From the NCBI GenBank assembly GCA_964035575.1, contig OZ037918.1, positions 372,001 through 436,000 of the forward strand: DNA of 64,000 bases, written 5' to 3'. This DNA comes from Rhynchopus sp. YZ270_cl-10. Taxonomy: Eukaryota > Euglenozoa > Diplonemea > Diplonemida > Diplonemidae. Each line of letters starts with the position of its first letter. The stretch's first letter is position 1. The notes below the pieces were generated by a model that made no database searches, was not told the origin of the DNA, and was given only the letters and a program-made list of their open reading frames with translations. Positions 1 to 9,320 of the stretch are shown here, piece by piece. A program made the translations under genes and the position numbers.

Positions 1-3000
1 GAGTGGGCCAATATCACTGCCTGGCTGCGCTTCCTCGACCTGCACGATCCGCCCCAGCACCTCTCCATACACACACGGGTGCTTCGCTTTCGGGAGGTTG
101 AAGCTCCACTCAGAGGGGAGCGCAGGCGAGCGCACGAAGCAGGTGCTGAAGGTAAGGTGCTCGATGTCTCCGTTCCAGCCATCCCCGCTTCTCTTCTTCG
201 GTGTCCTCACGTAGTTCTTCACACGAGTACCAAACTCAGGCAGCGCCACCCCACTCACCTGCGCCACCGGTTCGTTGTTGTGGTACATCGTCGCCACCCC
301 TTCCTTAGTCAGTGTGAACGCCACCCACGTCCACACGTCCTCGTCCTCAGGCAATGCGACAGGTGAGTTCACACGCCTCCCCTGTGCTGTGCTGCACGCT
401 TCGAAGGAATGTGTCTCAAAGCCCAGCTTCTTCGACAGCCTTCTCTGCCCGAACACGACGCTCCCCTTTGCACCGTTCCCAAAGTCGACAATACGTGCCC
501 ACTTCGTTGCACTCCGCATCCGCACACGCGCCTCAATCATGATGGCTTCGTCACCGAACGTCAGTGGGCCAACGTTCTCAGGCGTCAGCACCTCGCGCAA
601 CTCTACAAGCCTGCCAAGTGCCTTCCCAGGTGCACAGGGGTGCTTGTCTGACGGGAGGTGGTACGCCCACGCGGACTCTGCAAGGGCCGGTGTGTGTTTC
701 CCCTCACGCTGACGCATGTGCTCTGCCGTCGAGCACTCACCCCGGCTGTTGCAATAGGGGCTCTCTTCAGGACAGTCCTCTGACGTGCACCGGGTCGCGC
801 ACGCATCTGCAGGCGCTACGCCCGGACCAGGAAGTGGGTAGTGGTGTGGCTTGCAGAGGCTGCACGTCTGCGAGACGTGGTCAGGTGTCATCGTCTCGCT
901 CGGACAGAAGCAGGACTTCTCGCTCCCCTGCTCCTTGAACATGAGCACGTCAATCATATGGTCGGCGCAGCCCTCACCTGGCACGTAGTGCAAACACGCC
1001 TCAAACAGGCACTGCGCATACCACGTACCACATGCCTTCCCTGGAGCGCAGCACTCAAGGGCATGCTCCCTTGCAGCATCCGAAGTGCATTTTGCCAGCT
1101 CTTCTGCCACCGTGGGAATGGTGGTCGTTGCCTCATCAGTGTTCAACACAGCTGCGGAACGTCCTGTCAGACACGTGTTTGTCACAGTTGAATTCTTCAG
1201 CACGTTCCCGTCCTTCGCCTCAAGAAAGAACGCACCCAGTTCTCCGTCAAGTGGCACTGGCTTCTTCTGATAAAGAACAGCCTCGACAGTAAGATAGTAG
1301 CTGAGAAGCGAGTCCCTGTCTGGCAGGAAGGTCTCATACCACACAGTGAGAAGCATTTTGACACGTCCAGCAGCGTCCAGCAGAGACACCGTCGCACCGC
1401 GTTCGTGCTGCGGTGCCTCGTAGCGCATGCTGGTGGGGAGCACTATCGAGGGCGACCACGAGGACAGGTTCATAAACGACGCTTGGCACGGTGTAGGACG
1501 AGACGTCAGTTTGACAGAAGTCTGCATCCCTGTGTCCGTCCTCTTGAACTCGACCATGTCCCCGTTGCTCTTCTGTAGGATGGCCACGCGCTCCACACAC
1601 GTCCTGCCTTTATGAAGCGTTTCGTCGCAGAAGTAGTTCCAAGTTGTCACACTCACCTCGTCATCTGTGTACGCGTAGTATCCAGAAGGGTCAGCACCAT
1701 GGAAATCGTACACTTCGTTGTCAACGTTCAAGTAATGTGGGTCACCATAAATCGATCCTTTGTTCCCGCAATCCTCGGTTGCGTTGTAGCCAGGGTCACA
1801 CAGGCACTTCCCGCTGGCATCACATTGACCATTACCATGGCAGGTGACGTCGTCGGTGCAATAAACATCGCAGTCGTGTCCGGAATAATGTGGCAGGCAC
1901 TTTTGACAGTTTGTGGTATCATCAAACCTCGGGTCACAATTGCACGGCAAGCCACTCGCTTGCTGTTTGGCGTCGTCACATGTCCCTCGTCCGTTGCATG
2001 TTGTTGACGGGTTACAGAAATGATCACAGTTCGCCCCCATCCAGTTATCCGAACATTCGCACGACCCATCCCCTAGGCAGTCCCCATGCCCGCTGCACGT
2101 TGTCGACGGGTCGCAGAAGACACTGCAATCCGGCTTCCAATCCCTATGTTGATCGCACTGGCATGTTGCATCCGGAAGGCAGGTGCCGTGGCCATTGCAC
2201 GTAGTGGCAGGGTCGCAGAAGACACTGCAATCCGGCTTCCAATCCCAATGTTGCTCGCACAGGCACTCCCCGCTGACATCACATGCACCATGACCATGGC
2301 ATGTGACGTCGTCGGTGCAATAAACATCACAGTCGTGTCCGTAATAATGTGGCAGGCACTTTGCACAGCTTGTGGTATCATCAAACGTCGGGTTGTCACA
2401 ATTGCACTTCAAGCCACTCGCTTGCCATTTGGCGGCGTCACATGTCCCTCGTCCGTTGCACGATATTGGCGGGTTACAGAAAAAACCACAGTTCGCCCCC
2501 ATATAGTTAGCATAACATTCGCACGACCCATCCGCTTGGCATACTCCAGCCCCGCTGCACGTTGTCGACGGCTCGCAGAACAGAGCACAGTCGTTCCCCA
2601 TCCAGTTATCCGAACATTCGCACGACCCATCCGCTTGGCATGCTCCATGCCCGCTGCACGTTATCGACGGGTTGCAGAACAGAGCACAGTCGTTCCCCAT
2701 CCAGTTATCCGAACATTCGCACGACCCATCCGCTTGGCATGCTCCATGCCCGCTGCACGTTGTCGACGGGTTGCAGAACAGAGCACAGTCGTTCCCCATC
2801 CAGTTATCCGAACATTCGCACGACCCATCCGCTTGGCATGCTCCATGCCCGCTGCACGTTGTCGACGGGTTGCACAACAGAGAACAGTCGTTCCCCATCC
2901 AGTTAACCGAACATTCGCACGACCCATCCGCTTGGCATGTTCCATGCCAGCTGCACGTTGTCGACGGCTCGCAGAACACAGCACAGTCGTTCCCCCACCA

Positions 3001-4218
3001 GTTATCCGAACATTCGCACGACCCATCCCCTAGGCAGTCCCCATGCCCGCTGCACGTTGTCGACGGGTTGCAGAAAAAAGCACAGTCGTTCCCCACCCAG
3101 TGATCCGAACATTTGCACGACCCATCCCCTTGGCATGCTCCATGCCCGCTGCACGTCGTTGCCGGGTCGCAGAAGACACTACAATCCGGCTTCCAATCCC
3201 AATGTTGATCGCACTGGCATGTTGCATCCGACAGGCAGGCACCATGGCCATTGCACGAAGTAGCAGGGTCGCAGGGAAAGTCACATGCAGGACCAGACCA
3301 ACCGCTGTCGCATTTGCACTTGGACAAAACACCTTCACATTTGCCGTTCCCGCTGCAGGTAACCGAAGGGCTGCAGTCGCAGGTTGCGCCTTTCCAATCT
3401 ACCCAATCACCGTCGCAAACGCAAGCGGCGGCCGGATCCGTACGATCACCTGTAGAAACGCATTTCCCGTGGCCGCATTGCGCATCGTCACAAAATGCCC
3501 CACACCACGAACCATGCCAATTGTCTTCGCAGATGCAAGGGAGACCATTAAAGGTCTTCGGATCGCAATACCCGCCGTTTTGACAGACCGTACATTGCTT
3601 GTTGCATGCACTTCCAATCCAGCCCTTGTTGCAGACACACTCGAACGTGTCGTCGCAATACCGGTTAGCTATGTGAGTATTCCGTCCGTCAAAACAGTCT
3701 TGGTCTTTAAAACATATACCTTGTGAATCGCATGTCGTTGAACCACCTGGAGAAGGGGCGCACGGGATGTTACAGTGTGCCCCAGTCCACAAACCAGAGG
3801 CACATATGCACTCGAACGTGGATGGATCGCATTCCCCGTTGCCGTTGCATGTAACCGAAGGGTTGCAGGCGCAGTTTGGGCCTAGCCAACCACTCGAGCA
3901 AGCGCAGCTTCCATCCGGGTTGCAAGTCCCATGGCCTTGGCAGTCTTTTGCATCATAGCAGCCGACGGAGCAATCTGGACCAACCCAACCTAGGTCACAT
4001 TCGCACACGGACTTCGCTTCTTCCGTACAAGTTCCTTGGAGGTTAGTGCAGTTAATGCGACTGTCGCAGTCACATTCGGCTCCTTTAACTCCTGGGGTGG
4101 GACACACACAGAGGCCGCGGCGATCACATTCCTGCAACGATGAGCAATCATCATCGTTGCGGCATGGCTGAGACTGAACTGTCCACAACATCGCCAAACC
4201 CACAAGGGTGCGCAACAT
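1..4218 (-). CDS. EGF-repeat / VWD / LamG-like secreted or surface protein (3' end outside window)
   Basis: The frame is open for 1,406 codons from the ATG at 4216-4218 to the window edge with no stop, so the C-terminus is missing. It begins MLRTLVGLAMLWTVQSQ, a clear signal peptide. Residues about 18-820 are EGF-like modules of the type C.GHG.C..DG.C.C...W.G.DC, with some laminin-EGF-like ones. A VWD domain starts near residue 825 (YGDPHYLNVDNEVYDFHG). A Cys-rich block at about 1044-1170, with a CC pair, resembles the C8 module that often follows VWD. Residues about 1225-1375 look like a LamG/ConA lectin fold (IEARVRM...WARIVDFGNG...WTWVAFTLT). An extracellular adhesive or matrix role is inferred from the family types. 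Seven EGF units are near-perfect 99-bp repeats. A pyrimidine-rich tract with AG at 4228-4229 (or 4251-4252) precedes the start. Ligand and membrane anchor are unknown. Confidence 0.85.
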   Translation of the reverse strand, partial: MLRTLVGLAMLWTVQSQPCRNDDDCSSLQECDRRGLCVCPTPGVKGAECDCDSRINCTNLQGTCTEEAKSVCECDLGWVGPDCSVGCYDAKDCQGHGTCNPDGSCACSSGWLGPNCACNPSVTCNGNGECDPSTFECICASGLWTGAHCNIPCAPSPGGSTTCDSQGICFKDQDCFDGRNTHIANRYCDDTFECVCNKGWIGSACNKQCTVCQNGGYCDPKTFNGLPCICEDNWHGSWCGAFCDDAQCGHGKCVSTGDRTDPAAACVCDGDWVDWKGATCDCSPSVTCSGNGKCEGVLSKCKCDSGWSGPACDFPCDPATSCNGHGACLSDATCQCDQHWDWKPDCSVFCDPATTCSGHGACQGDGSCKCSDHWVGNDCAFFCNPSTTCSGHGDCLGDGSCECSDNWWGNDCAVFCEPSTTCSWHGTCQADGSCECSVNWMGNDCSLLCNPSTTCSGHGACQADGSCECSDNWMGNDCALFCNPSTTCSGHGACQADGSCECSDNWMGNDCALFCNPSITCSGHGACQADGSCECSDNWMGNDCALFCEPSTTCSGAGVCQADGSCECYANYMGANCGFFCNPPISCNGRGTCDAAKWQASGLKCNCDNPTFDDTTSCAKCLPHYYGHDCDVYCTDDVTCHGHGACDVSGECLCEQHWDWKPDCSVFCDPATTCNGHGTCLPDATCQCDQHRDWKPDCSVFCDPSTTCSGHGDCLGDGSCECSDNWMGANCDHFCNPSTTCNGRGTCDDAKQQASGLPCNCDPRFDDTTNCQKCLPHYSGHDCDVYCTDDVTCHGNGQCDASGKCLCDPGYNATEDCGNKGSIYGDPHYLNVDNEVYDFHGADPSGYYAYTDDEVSVTTWNYFCDETLHKGRTCVERVAILQKSNGDMVEFKRTDTGMQTSVKLTSRPTPCQASFMNLSSWSPSIVLPTSMRYEAPQHERGATVSLLDAAGRVKMLLTVWYETFLPDRDSLLSYYLTVEAVLYQKKPVPLDGELGAFFLEAKDGNVLKNSTVTNTCLTGRSAAVLNTDEATTTIPTVAEELAKCTSDAAREHALECCAPGKACGTWYAQCLFEACLHYVPGEGCADHMIDVLMFKEQGSEKSCFCPSETMTPDHVSQTCSLCKPHHYPLPGPGVAPADACATRCTSEDCPEESPYCNSRGECSTAEHMRQREGKHTPALAESAWAYHLPSDKHPCAPGKALGRLVELREVLTPENVGPLTFGDEAIMIEARVRMRSATKWARIVDFGNGAKGSVVFGQRRLSKKLGFETHSFEACSTAQGRRVNSPVALPEDEDVWTWVAFTLTKEGVATMYHNNEPVAQVSGVALPEFGTRVKNYVRTPKKRSGDGWNGDIEHLTFSTCFVRSPALPSEWSFNLPKAKHPCVYGEVLGRIVQVEEAQPGSDIGPL
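2470..3170 (-). repeat. Tandem 99-bp (33-aa) EGF-like coding repeat, about 7 units
   Basis: The anchor cagttatcc or a close variant recurs at 2504, 2603, 2702, 2801, 2900, 2999 and 3098, an exact 99-bp period. Each unit encodes one EGF-like module (consensus HGACQADGSCECSDNWMG then NDCALFCNPSTTCSG). The central units differ by only a few bases, which implies recent unequal exchange or conversion. Flanking modules at about 2070-2230 and 3130-3260 are also paired duplicates. Confidence 0.9.
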
Positions 4219-4751
4219 CGTATCCCGCTTTCCAAATAAAAGTGTTGAATCTGCATGTGAAGGGTGTTGTGTGTGTGTGTGTGTGTTGATATCAGTGCTA
4301 ATCAAATCAAGGCCGCACTTACAAAGTTTAGCCACTAACGACGTCCCCCTGTCTCTGTCAGCCATTGCCAAGCCTGCGTTTATGGCGACGACTTACTTGT
4401 CTGATATTCCAACCGTCGCAAATAAGGAGACCCTACTGAGCGAAGGACATGGCATGACACTGAGGGAACGCCGAGGTGTAGTGGTGGGGGATACAAGTAG
4501 ATGAGGCAGCATGTTTTATTTTGTGGGTTGTGGTTTGTGGCATGACGCCCAATCTCTGCAGGAATCTACTTTTCTTGTGTCGATAAAACACCCGAAAGTA
4601 TTTTCATCATATGCAATCAATAAACTGATAGTAAAAGAATAGAGGTATCCCTAAATGATAACAAAACAAGAAGAAAAAAAGCGTCTTATTCCCGCAACAA
4701 CTGAGAACAACATCAACTCCCACACCCCCTCTCTCCACCCACATGCACACA
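4219..4751. other. Intergenic spacer
   Basis: This short spacer lies between the 5' end of the EGF-VWD gene and the stop of the macro-like gene. It contains a (GT)n tract near 4270-4286 that reads as a (CA)n pyrimidine/purine tract on the coding strand, and an AT-rich stretch at 4560-4680. I see no gene in it. Confidence 0.7.
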
Positions 4752-5675
4752 TCACTTATGAATCTCCTCCCTGATGCGGTACTGGTCCTGCTTGTGTTGC
4801 GTGCTGTCTGCCACCGCGTGCTCCATTAAATCCATCGTTCCTTTGATCTCATTGCGCTGAAGTGCGAGCGCTGTTTTGTAGGAAACAAACTCTGTTTCGT
4901 CAAAGATGCAGAGTTCTATGTCTTTTGTGCGCATTGCGAGCGACCTGCGTTCGTCTTGTGGGAGACTTGAGAATGCTGCGGACAGGGCACGCGCAGTCAG
5001 CTCTGGCATTTCGTCTTTGAATTTACCCGAAAAAATCCCGCTGCTTACCGGGAGCAGCCTCAACGTTGCCCACGGCTGATAGAGGTTGTGATCATGCACG
5101 TCGTGCCGCCAGCTCTGCAGCTCTGGCGACATATGCAACGCAAACTCATGCAGAACGCTCACATAGGTGGACGACAAATCACGCACAACCTTGCACCGTG
5201 CGTCCTCCCCCTCCAGCTTCGTGTACGCCTCCGTCCGCAGGTCCGGCCCCACTGCATGAATAACAAACTTCCTCCCACTGTCATACGCAAACTTCACCGC
5301 CTGCGTCGGGCATGTCAACTTTCTGGACACATAGCGAGGAAACGGCTGGTCCAAAGGAAGTGCTTCCTTCCCAATCCAACTGTAGATTGCCCCCGCAGCT
5401 CCCCCAGCACCCTCAGGCAGACCCTGAATGTGGTGCAGCCCCGCAGGGTCAACAATAACGGTGGTCGGCCCTTCGTCCACAGTGGTGATGGCGGCGATCT
5501 TTCGGTCGGCGGTCAGCTGCGTGCCGAGCACCCCGTACGGCACCACGGTGATGTAGTCGATCAGCTCAGTGCGCGATGCCATGTATACATCGAATGGCTT
5601 CGACGTTTGCCACTTAAAGCGTACATCAGACTCGTCAACGTTGACTCCGGTCTGCCAATGCGCGTACCTTCGGAG
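4752..5675 (-). CDS. Macro-domain-like (ADP-ribose-binding fold) protein
   Basis: The most likely start is the ATG at 5580-5582, which gives 277 residues. Motifs fit a macro domain: a glycine-rich loop GGAAGAIYSWIG (60-71), FVIHAVGPDLR (106-116) and LRLLPVSSGIFSG (174-186), the strand-loop that normally contacts the distal ribose and phosphate. The tail has IELCIFDETEF followed by a charged helix. From memory it resembles conserved hypothetical proteins of kinetoplastids more than the canonical MacroD group. The usual NAAN motif is replaced (TTVIVDPAG), so ADP-ribosyl hydrolase activity is doubtful while nucleotide binding is possible. A strong pyrimidine tract and CAG acceptor lies at 5676-5700. 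The frame stays open upstream to 5825, but that part looks non-coding, so an upstream exon cannot be excluded. Confidence 0.65.
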   Translation of the reverse strand, partial: LRRYAHWQTGVNVDESDVRFKWQTSKPFDVYMASRTELIDYITVVPYGVLGTQLTADRKIAAITTVDEGPTTVIVDPAGLHHIQGLPEGAGGAAGAIYSWIGKEALPLDQPFPRYVSRKLTCPTQAVKFAYDSGRKFVIHAVGPDLRTEAYTKLEGEDARCKVVRDLSSTYVSVLHEFALHMSPELQSWRHDVHDHNLYQPWATLRLLPVSSGIFSGKFKDEMPELTARALSAAFSSLPQDERRSLAMRTKDIELCIFDETEFVSYKTALALQRNEIKGTMDLMEHAVADSTQHKQDQYRIREEIHK

Positions 5676-5705
5676 CTGAAGAGAAAGGGGGTTAATAAAG
5701 GGGTA
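5676..5705 (-). other. Putative splice acceptor (trans- or cis-) of the macro-like gene
   Basis: On the minus strand an unbroken pyrimidine-rich run ends in tttctcttcAG at 5677-5676, directly before the conserved coding frame. The absence of a good upstream exon favours a spliced-leader acceptor, but a cis-intron acceptor would look the same. Confidence 0.55.
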
Positions 5706-5719
5706 GACCTGGTATGATG

Positions 5720-5747
5720 GTGCACCTATTATACTTAATAGGTACAC
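5720..5747. repeat. Short inverted repeat
   Basis: Arms gtgcacctatta and ttaataggtacac form a 12-bp stem with one mismatch around a 3-4 base loop. It lies just upstream of the macro-gene acceptor. A related string (ggtataatagggtgcac) occurs in reverse orientation at 11295-11311. Confidence 0.6.
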
Positions 5748-5978
5748 TGTTTTTGGAGTTAAATTTACAATAATGGGCGTATGATCGTCTCCGTGAGACA
5801 CGCAACAGCCTGTGAGAGCCTGCAAGAGCTTACTGTGAGAGATACTCAGAGCTTTGTCAGGTCCTGTGTTGTGGGTCTGAAGAGTGATCTGACCTCAGAA
5901 CTTAGTGAGTCTGTGAGAAGCTTTCCTGAAAAAAAATCTCTCCTCAAATAATGTACCGTTTTTTCCGGGTGTCGGTGG

Positions 5979-6034
5979 GCTGTAATTGGGTGTAATTGGG
6001 CTGTAACTGGGCGTAATTGGGTGAAATTGGGCAA
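5979..6034. repeat. Degenerate TGGGYGTAAT repeats, left block
   Basis: Four to five degenerate copies of a 10-11 base unit (gggtgtaatt, gggctgtaac, gggcgtaatt, gggtgaaatt) stand in a row, about 340 bp left of the heptamer array. The same unit reappears on the other side of the array. Confidence 0.75.
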
Positions 6035-6368
6035 AAATGCCGTTTTTTGCCGTTTTTTGCACTTTTGACTTGCTTTTCGGTCCCCACACCCCCAATTTTT
6101 CCCACTTATGTGCTGTTTCCCTACAAATCCATATAAAATCGAAAACGGCGATGAAAAAGATGCCTTGGTAAGTGGTCACAGATGTTGCACCTGCGCGGTT
6201 CCAATGCGAGAATGGAGGACACATGTACCGTTTCCCCCAATTGACCTGCAAGAAATGGCGTAAACCCGCTGCTTTTAACCACCGGCATTTGCATTTTCGG
6301 AATGCGTCCGGCCAGTGGTGGGGTCAATTTGACGAAATGGACAAGTTCTCGTTTTTGGTCAATTTCCT

Positions 6369-6854
6369 CACAGTACACAGTACACAGTACACAGTACACA
6401 GTACACAGTACACAGTACACAGTACACAGTACACAGTACACAGTACACAGTACACAGTACACAGTACACAGTACACAGTACACAGTACACAGTACACAGT
6501 ACACAGTACACAGTACACAGTACACAGTACACAGTACACAGTACACAGTACACAGTACACAGTACACAGTACACAGTACACAGTACACAGTACACAGTAC
6601 ACAGTACACAGTACACAGTACACAGTACACAGTACACAGTACACAGTACACAGTACACAGTACACAGTACACAGTACACAGTACACAGTACACAGTACAC
6701 AGTACACAGTACACAGTACACAGTACACAGTACACAGTACACAGTACACAGTACACAGTACACAGTACACAGTACACAGTACACAGTACACAGTACACAG
6801 TACACAGTACACAGTACACAGTACACAGTACACAGTACACAGTACACAGTACAC
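6369..6854. repeat. Heptanucleotide satellite (ACAGTAC)n, about 69 copies
   Basis: A 7-bp unit is repeated about 69 times with no visible interruption over 486 bp. Because 7 is not a multiple of 3 and the unit has no stop in any phase, all six frames stay open and produce spurious Tyr-Cys/Val-His-Ser-Thr-Gln peptides. This is not coding sequence. Confidence 0.97.
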
Positions 6855-7069
6855 ATGCATGCAGTCCCCTGTCCGGTTACCAAAACCCGCCCGTCATAGG
6901 CGTTCCCACTTTTCGGTGCCACACCCGAAAAGCGGGTGTCGTCACACCCTCTAGTTAAGTATCCCGTTTGACCCGCTCAGAGGCTGGACCCCACCGTGTG
7001 AGCAAGCAAAACAGGTCACCCCCTGGTAAGCCCCCCTCAAAAACACCTGAGTTGTACTAGTGGTGTGAC

Positions 7070-7200
7070 TGGGTGTAATTGGTTGTAATTGGGCGTAATT
7101 GGGCAAAATTGGGCTGTACTTGGGTATAATTGGGTATAATTGGGCATAATTGACCCCAGGTGGGTCCAGATGGGCTCTGTTGGGTCCGGTTGGGTGGGTG
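7070..7200. repeat. Degenerate TGGGYGTAAT repeats, right block
   Basis: About ten degenerate copies of the same 10-11 base unit seen at 5979-6034 (gggtgtaatt, gggcgtaatt, gggcaaaatt, gggtataatt) run into ggtgggtcc/gggctctgt variants. The two blocks bracket the heptamer array. Confidence 0.75.
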
Positions 7201-8052
7201 AAAAAACGGTACAATAATGTTCAAAAAAAAAAAAAATGCAGAACAAAAAGCGTGATATGTACTGCTTAAAGGGTGTTTACTTCGGTGCACCACAACACAA
7301 CACAAAGGGCCATATTCTGCGCAAGAATTACCCTCACTAGGCATCGACAACACAACACATACCTGTACCACGGCGAGCCCCGTAAAAAGCGGTGCAAACC
7401 AGACGCCCCTCCGCAACACAGGTGTAACGAGCCTCTCGTACACCCATCCCATTGTTCCTTTGACCTGTGTGTGTTGGCTACCCTCAGGGCACCACAGGGC
7501 TGCCCACCGCCCTGTGTGAAGAACAGTTTATTGTGCAGAGGAGCAGGGGGAGAGAGGGAAGAGGGGATGCCACGAGGTGTGGTGGTTCTGAAAATAGCAG
7601 GGGGGGAGGCGGTTTTGTTGTGGTCTACTTTTTGTAGTTATCTAAATCTCTATAAAATCTAATTAAATGGTTTTGTGCGCTCTTTCCGATACCACCCCAC
7701 CCCTCTTCTGGCTGATACCAGCTATTTTTGCCTCCATTAGAAGTACACAAAATGTACCCTATAGTGTCCATTTCTTTGTCCTTGGATACACCATTCACAA
7801 AAAAAAAGGGGGGTTTAGTTGAAATACAAAGCCCTCTCATGACAGTGTACCTTTTGGTACAATGACCGGCTGTACCGGACACCCAAACAAAGAAATGTTT
7901 ATAAGATGACCCTAAGCCTCTGTAATGAACTGTAGTTGTTGTAGGCACCTCCGACTGACCCACTTACGATGCCAGCCATCCGGATGAAAGCACAAAAACA
8001 CATATTCATCACACTACCCTCTTTCATCCCCTCCCCTCCCTCCCTCCACCCC

Positions 8053-9282
8053 TTACGCAAGAGGGCTCGCATTAGGTGATATCAGGTCATCTACAAACCG
8101 TCGAACGGGACGTCTTTGGCAAGGTGTACCTGAGCCCTGTCTGGGGGAGGTGTTCACTGCCACACATGCATCACCATGCCGCCCCGTTGCTTCCCCTGTG
8201 GAAGCTAAGAGAGACTGTGCGAGGGTGTCTTTGGTGTCACCACCTCCACCTCCTCCTCCATCCACCTCTACTCCAACCACCGCGGCCAGCCTTCTGATTA
8301 AATGAGCAAACGGCCCCACCAGGCTCGCCAGAACCACTACACACAACGGCAGCACCGCCAACAGCCGTACACTCACAGAACCTGCAGGGCACATCACCGC
8401 CACCGACCCTGCGACACTTACCCCATACAGCACCCTCAACACCACACCCCACCGCGCCTCTTCCCCAGCCAGCAACACACATAACGCTGTGCCCACCGCT
8501 ATATGCACTGCGAAGAAATAGTCGGAATAGGAGAACACCGTTCTCCCTTCCATGCTACTTCGCACTACCCGGTTGTCCTGCAGTCTGAGATACCCATACG
8601 CAATGAAGAGCAGGTTACCGAATGAAAGGTATATGGTACCATGTGTATCTCGATGTACTGCAAGAAAGACCACACCAGTAGACGCCATAAAAACGAAGAA
8701 GTGACGGCAGAAGGTTAACACCCATCCCAAAGCGTCTTCTTCAGGGGATTCCGCCACCACCACCACCATCCCTGCAGTGTGTTGTAACGTCACCTCAAAT
8801 TTACCCCAGGATACTACCGCGCTGGAGACCGTGGTTGCAACATCAAAGCGGACCTCCCCTAGCCCAACCCCTGCCCGGCATAGCATACCAGAGTCAAACG
8901 GAAAGCTTTCCTTCAGCACCTCACAGTCAAAGTCTGACTGAGACACCATCCTTTTTGTGGTAACTTCCAAGACCTTTTCTGTGTCTGACCATAACACCTC
9001 GGGGTCACCTAGCAGCCTTCCCTGCACACTATGCTCTATTGCTATGCAAGAAGACGCAAGATTTGAAGCAAAATGGTACACATCTGTTGTGGTTACAACC
9101 AAAGTAGATATCCCAGATACACCGACCGCAGGGACTGTTTGCAGCTCCACAGTACGAGATCCATTAGTGGCCGATGTGATCGCACGAAGAGCTCCCGAGG
9201 GGTCGCAACGGTGTGAGAACACCCCAACCTTTGCACAACAGACCTGAACACATATTACTGCGAACAGAACGGCGCGGTTCAT
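8053..9282 (-). CDS. Secreted-domain / five-TM membrane protein, function unknown
   Basis: A frame of 409 residues starts at the ATG at 9280-9282. I prefer it to an upstream in-frame ATG because a splice-type AG lies at 9291-9292 and MNRAVLFAVICVQVCCA is a good signal peptide. Residues about 18-180 form an extracellular or luminal domain with cysteines at 26, 79, 120 and 135. Five hydrophobic segments follow (about 187-209, 214-232, 255-272, 278-297 and 304-328). The last part is a Gly-rich, hydrophilic, probably cytosolic tail (340-409). The layout of an ectodomain plus a compact multi-TM bundle is receptor- or sensor-like, but I recognise no family signature and assign no function. Confidence 0.7.
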   Translation of the reverse strand: MNRAVLFAVICVQVCCAKVGVFSHRCDPSGALRAITSATNGSRTVELQTVPAVGVSGISTLVVTTTDVYHFASNLASSCIAIEHSVQGRLLGDPEVLWSDTEKVLEVTTKRMVSQSDFDCEVLKESFPFDSGMLCRAGVGLGEVRFDVATTVSSAVVSWGKFEVTLQHTAGMVVVVAESPEEDALGWVLTFCRHFFVFMASTGVVFLAVHRDTHGTIYLSFGNLLFIAYGYLRLQDNRVVRSSMEGRTVFSYSDYFFAVHIAVGTALCVLLAGEEARWGVVLRVLYGVSVAGSVAVMCPAGSVSVRLLAVLPLCVVVLASLVGPFAHLIRRLAAVVGVEVDGGGGGGGDTKDTLAQSLLASTGEATGRHGDACVAVNTSPRQGSGTPCQRRPVRRFVDDLISPNASPLA

Positions 9283-9290
9283 TTTTTTTT

Positions 9291-9320
9291 CTTCCAAAAA
9301 GGAGAAAAAGTACAAAGGGG
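9291..9320 (-). other. Putative trans-splice acceptor of the five-TM gene
   Basis: The minus strand reads tactttttctcctttttggAAG, an almost pure pyrimidine run ending in AG at 9292-9291, eight bases before the ATG at 9282. Confidence 0.55.

Larger units (their letters stand above)
5706..8052. other. Intergenic spacer with simple repeats
   Basis: Apart from the short repeats listed separately, this 2.3-kb stretch shows no convincing coding frame. It has a perfect GTACC-TTTT-GGTAC stem-loop at 7849-7862 and a partial copy of the hairpin-H element near 7903-7925. Open frames here are driven by repeats or low-complexity tracts. Confidence 0.6.

Noticed and set aside
2470-3170. Regularly spaced near-identical repeats that could suggest a CRISPR array
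   Set aside because: The 99-bp units are contiguous, in frame and encode EGF modules; there are no unique spacers.
1-4218. Several 80-120 codon minus-strand frames and plus-strand frames such as 2086-3033
   Set aside because: They are out-of-phase readings of the EGF-repeat gene; only the frame starting at 4218 gives ordered EGF, VWD and LamG motifs.
6121-6958. Open frames of 180-260 codons of Tyr-Cys-Val-Leu or Thr-Gln-Tyr-Val-His-Ser repeats
   Set aside because: They are produced by the stop-free 7-bp satellite in every frame.
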